Assembly (NCBI GenBank): GCA_023014335.1
Contig: JAECYW010000014.1
Location: 682,001 to 746,000, forward strand
Length of the DNA stretch: 64,000 bases
Source of the DNA: Galerina marginata
Taxonomy: Eukaryota; Basidiomycota; Agaricomycetes; Agaricales; Galerinaceae
Reading direction: 5' to 3'
Part shown: piece after piece, positions 1-10,890 of the stretch
Layout of the letters: every line of letters begins with the position of its first letter
Position numbering within the stretch: the first letter of the stretch is position 1
Program-made: the position numbers and the translations under genes
Notes under the pieces: generated by a model
The model's database searches: none
What the model was told of the DNA's origin: nothing
The model's input: only the letters and a program-made list of their open reading frames with translations

Positions 1-152
1 AACACCTGGTCGTGCAGATGTCTAACCCCAATTCCGACTCCAGCTCTGACGACCGCAGCTGAAAAGCCTAGATGCGAATTTATTTACATAAAGCAAGGTC
101 TGCGCTACACGGTCATCTAGCCCGAGCCGCCTTGTCTGTCTCTTCGAGACGT
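1..152 (+). repeat. Paralogous block A, part left of hAT
   Basis: Clearly related to 31,293-31,434 of block B, including the shared CTACACGGTCATCTAGCCCG. The block continues on the far side of hAT at 22,805. It probably extends left beyond the window. Confidence 0.75.
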
Positions 153-160
153 ATGTCGGT
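153..160. repeat. hAT target-site duplication, left copy
   Basis: ATGTCGGT sits directly before the TAGGG terminus. The matching copy is at 22,805-22,812. Confidence 0.88.
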
Positions 161-198
161 TAGGGTTGGGTAAAAAACTGTTTGTTTTTGACCGACCA

Positions 199-279
199 GT
201 TATTTACCGGTAAATAACCGGTAAATTACTGGTAAATTACCACCTTGGAGAGGACCAAGATCTTGGGCGGTAAATTACC
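199..279. promoter_or_regulatory. hAT left subterminal repeat cluster
   Basis: Clustered direct and inverted copies of TTACCGGTAAAT, GGTAAATTAC and similar motifs lie just inside the left terminus. A related cluster lies inside the right terminus. Such subterminal clusters are usual transposase-binding sites in hAT elements. The role is inferred. Confidence 0.55.
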
Positions 280-576
280 AAAGTCATGTGACTGATGTGC
301 GCCTGGGAGAGCGGCACGCGCCATGGCTGGGCTCATCTGGGATGAGCTTTGGGCGAGCTACACCACACTTATTTATGATTTGAACATAGTAAACTATTAT
401 CTGGTGCTATTGTTTCTATTTGTATCAGCCAGGATAAATTCAATCAACAGCCCAAAAAAGTTATGACCTGTTTACTTTGAGGGCACGGCTTCTTTAGGCG
501 GACAGCCAAAATATATTTTCCATCAACCTCGTCGACGTCGTCAGCACCAGCAAAACTCACAACATACATCTCCATA

Positions 577-3500
577 ATGGGTATTCCATCAGGAATATCA
601 GAGGTCTTGCTCCCTCAAGATGACCTTAATGTCGTCAACCTCCTTGATTTTGCAATCCCGACAGGCAAACATGCACCGGACCTACTTGCCTTGGACAATG
701 GAAACCTCTTCTCAAAAATAGGCAGTCTAATTACCAGCGAAGAGCATGTGTCTTTCTTGAACTCTCTATCAATTCCAACCGCTGCAGATCTGAAAGTTCT
801 ACAGGAAAGACTTGAAGATATGTTGGAAACTCCAGGAGACCATGATAAACCTAAATCACTCGTTTACCCCCTTCCAAGCACGAGTGTTCGACTACCATTT
901 TGGGTCCTTGAATACTGGACCAAGGTGCATGTGGTTCTCACACAGAAAGAATTTTGGCGCCCAGCAATTGCATGGCTAAAAGGAAGAAAGAATTATGAAG
1001 TTGTAGATGTACTTCGACAGGTGCCATGGAACTACCGAACAACCAACAAAGAGCTGAAGAACGCCCTTGACATATCCGACTTGGCCCTATTTTGCTCAGA
1101 GAAGTGGCTAGGAATTGCACAAATGGATACCATGTCAGCAGTGCTCAACGAACAACTCGAATCTCACCAGATTCAGGTATCCGTACAACCCAACAACTTC
1201 TTTCAAAAACTGCTTGCATCGTACCGCTTTTCCAGAGATGCCTATCCCACAGATAAACCCAACAATTTTCTTCGAGAAATTGCAGAAGACTTAAAAAGCG
1301 GCGCCATCCCAGTCGCCTGTACTGCGATCGCCGTGCGTCTTACCAGAAACGGTGCTATTCTTCCTGAGGGTCAAGAAACTCCGAGCAATCACTGGTGTGC
1401 TCTTATAATCAATGTCAATGAACGTACCTTGTACTATGGGGATCCATTGGGAAGCACACCACCAGCAGAACTTGGCGACGTTATGACTTGGTGGCTCAGC
1501 CTAATATTCACGGAGCCATTCTCATTCAAGACGTTACCGATAACTCAACAGGCGGATAGTTTCTCATGCTCCATCCTTACCCTCAATGCACTTTCCCATC
1601 ATTTCTTGCCATCGGTACCGCTTCTACAAAACAGCAAAATGTGCGTTTTGGAAAGGACCAACGTATTGGTTCACGCAATCGAGCTGCTGAAAAAACGTGT
1701 AAGTAAATCGGTCCAACAGTTAAACGGAAATTTACCTTGAATTTAGGATCCCACAATGGTCGTCAGTCAGGGCTATACATCCACCTCCATGGCCTCTGCT
1801 TCAAGCTTTAACCCTGCTGAAGGACGAAGTGTCAGCAGTCACAAAGCAAAATCGGAGAAAAAAGAGGCTGAAAAGGAAAAGAAAGCAAAGGCGAAAGGAA
1901 AACATAAGGCGGAACCTCACATACCAGTCATGTTTCATGAAAGTGCTTCGAAGAAATTGCCATTACAAGAGCCAAGCCGGTCAACAACAGGAAACCCTGA
2001 CAGTTGCAAAGATCGCGAATCTGATGGCGAACAAACCTCAAAAGGTGGAGAGGATGAAATGGTAGTCGCAAATCTCGAGAGCCTGATCGACGTCAAGCAG
2101 CCTACAAGGTCAAAGTCAGTAAACGCGGCAGGTGGGCGCCCAACAAACGAACTGATGAATAACCTTGTCCAACGATGCTACCACATATCTCACCCCGAAA
2201 AACCCCTCTATCGCTGTGCTAGCACTTGTGGGACAACCTATGCAAGCCGAAACCTTTCGCGAATCGTACGACATGCAACAGGATGCAGCAAGTTAGACAT
2301 TGAACTGCGAAAACAAGCAAAAGCTCACGCAGCAACCAAGGCTCCGTCACGAAAGCTTCCTGTCGGCGACCCAGAATCCACCAAAATTCAAGAGCAAGCC
2401 CATGGGAGTAAAGTTGAAAATGTGGGCGGTGGATCTGCCATCGCAGTTGTCAAGAAACGGAAGGTCGATGAAATTGATTGGTTTGAAGAGGCAAAGAGGC
2501 TCGGACTCAGAGAACGCCATAAAAAGCTGGACCTGGCAGTCGTCAAGCTTATCTGTTGCTCGGGCATCCCATCCTATATATCGGATCTTGACGTGTGGAA
2601 AGGTGTCTTTGCCTACGCAGACCCAACGTACAAACCAGCAAAGCGGGCAAAGCTGGAAGAAGTTCAGATCATCGGCGAAGCAGAGAGCATTCATGAAATC
2701 CAACTTGCATACCTTCGGACGCAAGAAAACATTACTGTTTCGTGCGATGGGGGGACAACAAAGGGAAAAGAGGCATTCTGGACGCTTCACATGTCGACGG
2801 CAGGAAGAGAGGTTTTTCTGATTGACGTGCGAGAAGCAACGTCTGTGTCTCACACTGCTGTTTGGATCAAAACATTTGTCCTCGAGGTGCGTTCGGTCCG
2901 CAAACTTTCTTAATTTGGAAACTTGATGCTGACAAGGCCGATTTAATAAAGATTATTGACCTCGTTGGTCGGCATCGAGTTTGCGCTGTTGTGTGCGACA
3001 GTACTGGCAATACGAGACTCCATCGTGAACTTCTCATCAGCGAGATTCCCACCATGTTCAACCTCCCGGATATTGTCCATTTTATTAGTAACACGATCAA
3101 GGACATTGTCAAGCTCGAACATTTCAAAAGCACAACGGATGTTATGCGTGCCACCATTACGAAATTTCACAAGTCCCATCCCGCAACTGCTGAACTGCAA
3201 TTGGCTCACATTGAATGCGGAATCGGACGGGGTCTCACTTCCATCGGCAAAACACGTTTTGGGAGCATCATTCTGGCGGCTTGGTCCTTGCAAGAAAATA
3301 TTCCGGCTATAAAGAAGGTCGTTGAACGTGATAACTTCAGTCTGGGGGTGAGTTTCATGTCATTTCAAGCCTCTAAGACTGCTACTGAGCTCTTTCTAGG
3401 ATCTTGAACCAAATTTTCTCCATCTGTCCCGCCAAGCTGTTGAGTTTGAGATCACTCTCTCCGAGCTTGTCAAAGTTGGTACCCCTGCTTTAAAGGCCTT

Positions 3501-4384
3501 GACATGTCTTGAAGCTAATGAAGCTACTGTTGGCGATGTCTACCTCTTTTGGCATGCCATGATATGGGCAATAAAAGATGTGATTGATAGTAAGGAATTT
3601 TTACCCCGCGTCCGAGAACAGATTCTCGGAATCCTTAATTCACGCCATAATCAAATATTCGGAGACGGCAATCTCTCAACAAGTGCCAACCTATACCTCT
3701 CGGGTGCCTATTTAAATCCCGGTATGTGCAGTCATCTTGTTTCTCGCGCTTCGCTGTTTAATTCCAACTCTGCGCAGCCTATCTTCAATCTGATCTTTTC
3801 CGTAAGGACTCAACTCTGCTACCTCCCGATTCAGGCATGGAGGGCATTCGTCATATCTCAACGTTCAAGACAGTGACTATATTTCTTGTTGAAACAGCAG
3901 AGAAAGAAATCTCTCATGGTAAGAAAGCTGAATTTATCCGGTGGAAAGGCCGTGCTGGAGAGTTCATGAAGATGCTCCTTGACGAGATGAAAAGGTATGC
4001 ACGCCAACAATACCCCTTCAATCAGCAGATTGGTGCAGATCAAGCCGTCATTACATGGTGGCAAACCCTCCAGGGCAATGATCATGCCCAAATTCTTCCT
4101 GTAAGTTGTCCTTTAGCCATCATGTAACAAGATCATGTTAAATTGCCTTTCAGCTTCTCGCAATCAAAATCTTTGCAGTTCGTGTTAATTCTATGCCGGA
4201 GGAGCGGACAGTTTCCGCCTTCACTTGGATCACTCCGCCAGCTCGCTCATTAATGGGACTGGTCCAAATGACCGCGCGAACAAAAGTGCGCCAGCATTAC
4301 ACCACTGAAACCAAGGTAAGCCTAGTCTACTGTTCAACTTCCCATTTGCGCTGCTTGACTCAGATTACTGTCAAAGGCTCGTAA
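577..4384 (+). CDS. Ulp1-like protease / BED finger / hAT transposase fusion
   Basis: Exons are inferred at 577-1698, 1747-2886, 2937-3347, 3400-3721, 3778-4100, 4154-4315 and 4364-4384. All phases match and give about 1,166 aa. Residues 1-374 end in a Ulp1/SUMO-protease-like domain with the full catalytic set: His272 (NHW), Asp289 (GDP), Gln325 and Cys331 (DSFSC). Exon 2 adds a Lys-rich linker and a BED-type finger (Cys531, Cys535, His550, Cys554). The hAT core follows, with Asp708 (SCDGG) and Asp775 (VVCDS). The C-terminal dimerisation segment contains PEERTVSAFTW, whose Glu is the likely third catalytic residue. Fusing a Ulp1 protease to hAT in one reading frame is unusual. The acceptor at 2936 (acaag) is weak. 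The frame stops early at 4,384, although a 106-codon open tail follows in the +1 frame. Confidence 0.72.
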
Positions 4385-4712
4385 AAACTCAATGCCCAAA
4401 CCAACTGTCAAATTCTACGATGTCAAGAGCAAGATATTTTCGAAATCCTCACCTGTGGAATCTGCCAACTTACCAGATGACGATGAAGATGATTCCTGGC
4501 TTGATGAAGTGCCGGAAAAGTATGATTCTGTCCGGGTACTAGATGCTGCAACCGCCTCTCCCATTGACCCAGCTTCAAAATACCTTTCAACATTTTTAGC
4601 TAACGAAAAGGAGACCCCGACAGTCAAAACAGAACTTGACGAGGACCCGAAAGTCAATCAAGTGGCTACTGTGGAGCGCAATGACAACGACTTTTCAATG
4701 AGTTTTGACTAG
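4385..4712 (+). pseudogene. Out-of-frame acidic tail of the hAT transposase
   Basis: Immediately after the in-frame stop at 4,382-4,384, another frame is open to 4,712. It reads from about 4,365 (SKARKNSMPKPTVKFYD), followed by an acidic, Ser-rich tail ending NDFSMSFD. It continues naturally from the exon before it except for a one-base phase error. A 1-nt frameshift or an unrecognised splice choice would explain this. The tail may also be untranslated. Confidence 0.4.
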
Positions 4713-4952
4713 ATTCTCATTCATAGCACCTTCGCAACACCTATTTAAATCTATTCTATTAATTTACTTACATTTCCTATTGCACCAATGCTGTGAATGA
4801 ACCGTAGAACTAAACAAACGGCGCGCACCCACCAGACGTGGCAGGAAAAGATTTGATCACGTGTTCTCAACACGTGATTGGTAAAATACCAGTAAAATAC
4901 CGGTAATTTACCACCTCCGGATGGGCCAGAAAATTTTTGGGTAATTTACCAG
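4713..4952 (+). other. hAT 3' subterminal region
   Basis: No coding sequence. It holds the hAT 3' untranslated region and the right subterminal motif cluster (GGTAAAATACC, CCGGTAATTTACC, GGGTAATTTACC). The nested array begins immediately after it. Confidence 0.6.
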
Positions 4953-4981
4953 TAATATGGCCAGTATCCCATGCTGGTGAC

Positions 4982-5036
4982 GGATACTGGATACTGGATA
5001 CTCGGCACTCGGCGTATTATATAATATATTCACGTG
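4982..5036. promoter_or_regulatory. Left-end iterons and promoter-like stretch of the array unit
   Basis: Three exact tandem GGATACT heptamers (4,982-5,002) are followed by a TATA-like ATTATATAATATATT and an E-box CACGTG, about 130 bp before the gene start. The same block recurs at +5,938 and +11,876. Roles as transposase-binding iterons and core promoter are inferred. Confidence 0.45.
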
Positions 5037-5162
5037 ATGTTCCTCTCTCGAAAGGCGCATCAAAGCTAGGTTATTGAGTACTTTTGATTTCGCGCCCTTC
5101 TGGTCTCCGTCTCTGCTGCTGCGTGTCGCGACACCTTCAAAACAAACTCCATTCTTGATAAC

Positions 5163-8100
5163 ATGGACAACAGTTATTGGATGAACGCAGACTGTTCACA
5201 AGCCTCTGGATCATCAGTGGTTGAACCTAGTTCAGCTGCTGGTTCATTTAGCTTTGTACCTGGACATCTGTAAGTGTTCCGTCACTCAGGTTATATTAAT
5301 GAAATGAACTGGCTCTTTTCTAGCCTTGGGTCTCCAAATCCACATCCTTGTCCATCGTTTCCCATGGATGTTGACATTTCGGACCGAGGTAAGCAAACCA
5401 TTCCAGGATAGTTCGCCCGTTTCTCACCGTACCTTGTTTAAATTTAGTATATACACCTGACGATGAAGATAATGTCAGCCTTGGGTCGTCAGCAGCAGTG
5501 TCCCTTCATGGCGCCGACAATGACTCCATGTACTGCTCTCCGCACAACTCCCCGCCGCTCAATTCGTTTTCGCCAGAGTCTGTAGCTGCCGAGGACATTC
5601 GAACTCCAGTTCTATTGGAGCCAACTGCGGCACCGTCAACCCCACGGCCACCGAAACGCGGGCGTCCTTCGAAGAAGAAGGCCGCCGTAGAGCCTTCATC
5701 CTCAGACGTCCCGAGTCGTCGACGTCTTGGCCGTCCCCCAGGTACTGGACCCAAGCAACGAGCTAAGGCGGAACTTCTTGCGAGTGGCCGAAATGTCAGC
5801 CCTCCAAAAAAGCGGCCAGTTGGACGGCCACGCAGGGTTAATGAGACTGAAGGGCGTGTCCAAGTCAAACTGATACAAGGGAAAATCGTAAGTCCTACTC
5901 TTTGATAAGTTTTCCATTGACTAAATTACTAGCAGTCTGTACCAGCTGGCAGCACTATGGCCAGGCCATCGTCAGCACCCCTGCCCAGCAATGCAACCAT
6001 ACCCCCGCTATTTCAATTTCGGGCTCAGCATACATACCGTGCATCATCATTTCCCTGCGGCCAACGTCTATCATCGTCGGGCCTTGTTCCTTCCACCTCC
6101 ACGTCAACGACCGCCTCCGGACCACTCCTGGACGCACCGGTGCCGTCGTCACATGTGGTAGAACCATCTACTGCTGCATCGTTTGTCTCACACCGGATTA
6201 TTCCAGCAGAAGACCCACAGCGTCCAGTTGACCTTGACAACGAGGATGAAAATCCGGAAGTCTCTGGAGATGGACTTGGCAACGATGATGAATTCGACAT
6301 AGAAGGTGACGAGGTTGACGATGAGAGGGACCCAGAAGAGGAGAACGCGGGAACACAGGACACAACGCGGCCACATCTACGACATCCGATGCCGCCATGG
6401 CTGCACGATGCCTTCAAGTCGAAAGTCGCCGAGTCCGCACACCGAAATGAGAAGGGGTTACCGCCACTCTATGCCAACCACCACACCTTCTGGTTTCCGC
6501 AATCATCGACGTTCTTTATCCTTCAACAAAAGGGTGTCTCACCATCAAATCTTTATAACCCCAAGTTTGCGTTGTGGGATCCCGAGCCGCTATGCCCCGA
6601 TGGCATTCCTTGCCCGAATTGTCGTACACGGCTTCGCCGCCTTTGTCATATATCTCGTCCTCGCCGTTGTGTCGGCTTTAATGAAACCTTTTTTATCATC
6701 GGATATCGTTATCGTTGTTCAAAGTGCCTCCACCCGATATCTGGCAAGAATACTGTTACTTTTCGGAGCTGGGATAGCCGGATTCTGGCTATACTGCCAT
6801 CTGAGCTCGCAGCAGAGTTCCCAGCCCGCCTCAGTCACCGAAGCAGCATCTCCACCGAACTTTTGGGGTGGATGCGGTCATGTTTTCAGAATGGTATGGG
6901 AGCTAAGCAATTCTCTGATGCTTTGCGTGTCCAACACCTTCTAAAATATGATGAGCTGCAACTTCAATACTTAGATCTTCTGGCTCGCCGTACATTAGAT
7001 GGGTGGAGTGGTCAGAAATATGAGGCTTTTCTTCCATTCGACAATATGAGCCAACGAGGGCTCCATGGCTTTGTACCAGGGGCTACGTGGATTCGAGACA
7101 TGTACGACCGATATATTGAAGAACATAAGTCCAACTTCAACCAACATACTGCCATGCTCAGTGCTGAGATATGTGCGCTGGATCATAGTCACAAGGTATT
7201 AGCTTTCTTCTTACTTATCTTTGCTCTCACTCATCATGTTTTCGTAGATCACAAAACACATTGCAAAGGTTAATGGGGAAGAGGTCTTCACAGCACTGCT
7301 GTCAGTCACAAATCAGCTGGGCGAGATTAGATCCTGCAACTTGGTTGCGACAAAATCACATGCGCAGTTCGAAGAGGCACTGAAGCGAATTCTGCGTTCA
7401 CTTAAACTATACGGCCATATCTTGCCATATCTATTTTTCACTGACAACATGTCCGACAAACAATTCCTCGAGCGCTGCTTTCCATCTCTTCTCGACTCTG
7501 TGGTGCCAGTTGAGAAGTATCAGAATCTCGAACCCCTGGTTGTGCCGAATAATATCCCGATTTTCGTCAAGAAATCTGAATCAGCTATCAATGATGCAAT
7601 GCGTACTATCATCGACGACCTCCCTCCTGATGATTCTAATGCCAAAATTGCTATTGGATTTGACTCTGAATGGAATGTTGAGGTATCTGGACATGGACAT
7701 GTAATTCAGCGAGGGAAAACAGCTATTGTCCAAATTGCATACAGGGAACGGATATACATTCTGCAGGTCAGCCCCATCCCAATTTCACGGTGGCTTTATT
7801 TCATAGCCTGTTTTTGTTTTAGGTTGCAGACATGATTACAGCTGGGAAGCTTCCCCGCCAACTTCAAGTCTTGTTGTCTCACCCAAATATTCTGAAAGTT
7901 GGACGCCTTGTAGACGCGGATCTCAAGTTTCTTGAGGCAGCTTGTCGGCCTCGTGATCCGTTTACTGGCTCTCTTGATCTTGCAAAATATGCGAAAGATC
8001 GGAGTGTTATTTCATCTGCTAAATGTAGCTTGGCTGATCTCTGTGCTGTTGTTTTGGGGAAACGTCTCAACAAAAATGTGCCTGAACGCATTAGCGAAGC

Positions 8101-10476
8101 ATGGGAGAATGAGATCCTTACCCCAAATCAGCTTGCGTATGCTGCCTGTGATGTGTATGCTTGCCTATGTGTTTACGAAAAGCTTTCGACAATTGAAACC
8201 CCCAAACCACTTCCACAGCAGCCAGTTCCTGCAACTCCAGTACTGCTATTCAGCTCCGATAACACAACAGCTATTGCTCGAGGAGAGATTTCGAGGCATA
8301 TGTATGATCAAACTTTCGACAACATCAATGTCACTCAAACGCGAATAGTTATGGATGTACATGAGGTCATTGTACCTGGTGCAATCGTAACAACGCACAA
8401 AAACCGTTCGCTTCTCTCGTTTGGTGACACCTCCTTCTCTATTGTGTGTTTACGCAGCCATTTACAAGTGTTCTCTCCTGCTACATGGCAATCACCAGTG
8501 CTCTCGGAAGGGTCAAATCCTGAAATGCAACCTACAGTGCACATTGCTCAAGCATCATGTCCGGAACCTGAGACTTTTGACTATGAAGATGCTATCCAAT
8601 CCGAGAGTGAGCCTACTATCGGGGACATTGTCACTGGCAACTCTAAATCTGCCAATCTACCACAAACCCCGCCAAATTATCCTCATGTTATTGACGAAGC
8701 TAGCCTGGCTGAGGGTAATGAAACCTTTGGGACAAATCCCGACGACTGGGATGATGCAGTACGGAGCCGTGTTTTAAAGGATGTTTTCCACATCTTCAAT
8801 ATGCTCAAGGTGTCATCTGCTCATGGCTTGCGATTTGAGTTCAGCCGTCAACTTAGGGATGCAATCTTCATTCCCGATGCTGAAGATAGAAGACGAATAA
8901 ATGCTTGGGGTGCAACCCTGTTACCACCCCAAACATTCGAGCAAATTCGAGCTTCACGTCCTGCATGGCTATGGCGTCGATGTCGCAGAATTATACCACC
9001 TCCGAAAATTCTATATCCTCTTGTCGAAAAAGTCTTTCGGACTTTTGGTCCTCTCAAGGATGCGATGACCGGTTTGCCGCTTTTCAATGCTAGCAACTGG
9101 AAGACTGCAAAAAATGTCTTGGACTTGATACGCAATGGCTTTGTGTCAGATCCGCCAGGGGTTTCTCTTTATACAACGATTGGAGTGGACTATAAGGCTG
9201 GTGGTCTGCCTATATACCGTTGCGCACGCGGTACAAACTTTACGGAAGGGGGAGTCCATACACATCTTCGGTCTCATCTGCCATCGTCTGGCGCATCAAT
9301 TCGGCATGTTCATGCCTGCCTGTTAGACTTTGTGTTACGCCACAACCTTCTTGTATGTCCTTAAGTTTAAATCTTACATTGATCAATGCAAACTTAAAAA
9401 CCTTTTTTCGTCAGGTTGGGACATTCAATAGCACTGGACAGCGTTACCGGGGTCACTTTTCTATATGGATCACCAATAAAATTCAAGAGCGGCTGACATT
9501 CCTCGAGGGTGTTCTCGTCAACCCGGTACAAATCACAGGCTGGGTCAATGGTAATCTCTATGTGCCGACCACAGAGGTTCTTGGCATACTTCCTATTCCT
9601 CCAGAGATCCGCACTGCAAGTGGCATGAGCGAATATATTCCCAGCCTTGATGCACGACAGAAGCACAACTTCCTTGCTGAGATGCAAGGAACACACAAAC
9701 CAGTGCTGCCAGTTCACAATGCAGCCGAAAAGGAGCTTTTCCGCTTCCTTATGCAAACAAATCCAGATTTCAATTCACATTCCAGCGGACCAGTCTGGAA
9801 ACAAGCTGTGAAAGTATGGAATTACTATGCAAATACAAATACCGACGTATCATATAAGGTAAGTTAACCAGCCTGCTGTTTGAAAATTTAAGATTAACGC
9901 GGTTTCTTTCAGCTGATTGAACAATTAAAAACTTACCATTCAACTTGGAAATCCAGCTTGAATGTCAAAGAATCACTTTCTTTGACACTCGCATCACGAA
10001 AACCGCTCGCAATAACCTTAAATGACCCAGCCCGCTCAGAAGCAGCCCCTCGTTTATCCGAAAAGCCCTGCCGGTCAATCACTGTTGACACTGGCCTTTG
10101 TGCTGTTTCTGCTTCGTCTACCTCAATCCCGCGGCAGACAGTGGCGCGTCACAGCACCCTTGTTTCGACTCCGCCCCTTTCCTCGACATCCCAAATATCA
10201 CCGGCAAGCAGTAGCAGGCACGTCGGTGGTTCGGCTGCGACCAACCAGGTCACGCAATTGGCCTGCGAGCGTGTAGAAAACGACCTTCGGAAGACAAAAG
10301 CAGGTGATAAATCAAGGCAGGTCCGAAGATGCAGAAAATGTCCCATACCTGAGTGTCCGGGGAGAAGGTCAGTCAAGTTCTGTAGAAATCCATGTCAAGA
10401 CTGCGGGAAGGTCGACTGTCTGGGCAGGAATCCACACCGTCCCAGTAGAAAATGTAAAGATGCATGGATAGATTAG
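5163..10476 (+). CDS. AT-hook / DDE-like transposase with embedded 3'-5' exonuclease (copy 1)
   Basis: Inferred exons are 5163-5269, 5324-5388, 5448-5887, 5933-7195, 7248-7766, 7823-9352, 9415-9858 and 9913-10476. Every junction keeps frame, giving 1,643 aa. In order: three AT-hooks (RGRPSKKK at 128, GRPP at 152, GRPR at 183); an acidic stretch (about 305-345); a Cys-rich module (about 424-470) like the domain I know as DUF6729; and a DDE-like core with Asp621 (ALDHSH) and Asp691 (FFTDN). A full DEDDy exonuclease follows: Asp764 and Glu766 (FDSEW), Asp831 (DADLKFL), Tyr904 and Asp908 (YAACD). Then come Glu1273 (TNFTEGG) and a C-terminal Cys cluster (CRKCP, CQDCGKVDC). The exonuclease calls rest on clear WRN-like motifs; the DDE triad is inferred. 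The product probably binds, cuts and processes its own ends in the nucleus. Exon 4 has a NAGNAG acceptor, leaving one residue uncertain. Confidence 0.75.
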
Positions 10477-10890
10477 CCCAAGTTCAATTTCAATCAACTT
10501 CAAATACATACCTGCGTGATTCGGTTCAAAGTTGAACGTCGAATGGTCGGAGATTGCGTTATCTGCCGAAAACATTGGTAAGGGTCCAGTGAGCTGAGCT
10601 GGCTCGCAATCTAAGCGAGTATCCTTCAGAAATGGCTTGGGAAAGAGAGGGAAAAGGGTCGGAAAAGGGTCTACTGATTCGTGTAAGCCAGGATCTAAGC
10701 GAGAATCCAGATCAATCAATCAGCTTACCTGTAGATGATGTGCACTGTGCTTGCGCGTCGCAAACGCGGTAAGAAGTTGGGGGAAAGAGAGCGAGGTGAG
10801 GTTCATGCCATTCTCCCCTTTCCTTTTTCGATTTTTCGACTTTTTATTTTATTTATTTATTTATTGCCTCACCAACACCAGTATCGAGCC
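10477..10890 (+). other. 3' untranslated and right-terminal region of the array unit
   Basis: About 410 bp after the stop, repeated at 16,415-16,828 and 22,353-22,766. It holds short direct repeats (ATCTAAGCGAG twice, GGAAAAGGGTC twice) and a T-rich tract with four TTTA-like repeats just before the right end. No coding frame is credible here. Confidence 0.55.

Larger units (their letters stand above)
4953..10890 (+). mobile_element. Nested transposon unit, copy 1 of 3 (5,938 bp)
   Basis: The unit runs from TAATATGGCCAGTATCCC to CACCAGTATCGAGCC. The whole three-copy block is flanked by GTAATAT (4,952-4,958 and 22,767-22,773), a 6-7 bp target duplication inside hAT. Termini are weakly inverted: both start GGC when read inward, and both carry TGGTGA at positions 17-22. 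The left end has three adjacent GGATACT repeats (4,982-5,002), an AT-rich TATA-like stretch (5,013-5,029) and CACGTG (5,031-5,036). One eight-exon gene fills most of the unit. The superfamily is not assigned from sequence alone; a 6-7 bp duplication excludes the usual hAT (8), Tc1/mariner (TA) and piggyBac (TTAA) patterns. Confidence 0.85.

Noticed and set aside
1..160. The 1-152 segment as an LTR or terminal repeat of the hAT stack
   Set aside because: Its second copy (31,293-31,434) is flanked by the continuation of the same paralogous block, so it is host-side duplicated sequence rather than part of the element.
5506..6417. Minus-strand and out-of-phase open frames inside the array units (for example 5,506-5,868 and 6,025-6,417 minus; 6,306-6,944 plus)
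   Set aside because: They are shadows of GC-rich exons of the main gene and have no domain features. They recur only because the unit is triplicated.
4953..10890. The array unit as a Helitron or Crypton
   Set aside because: There is a 6-7 bp target duplication and no Rep/helicase or tyrosine-recombinase motif.
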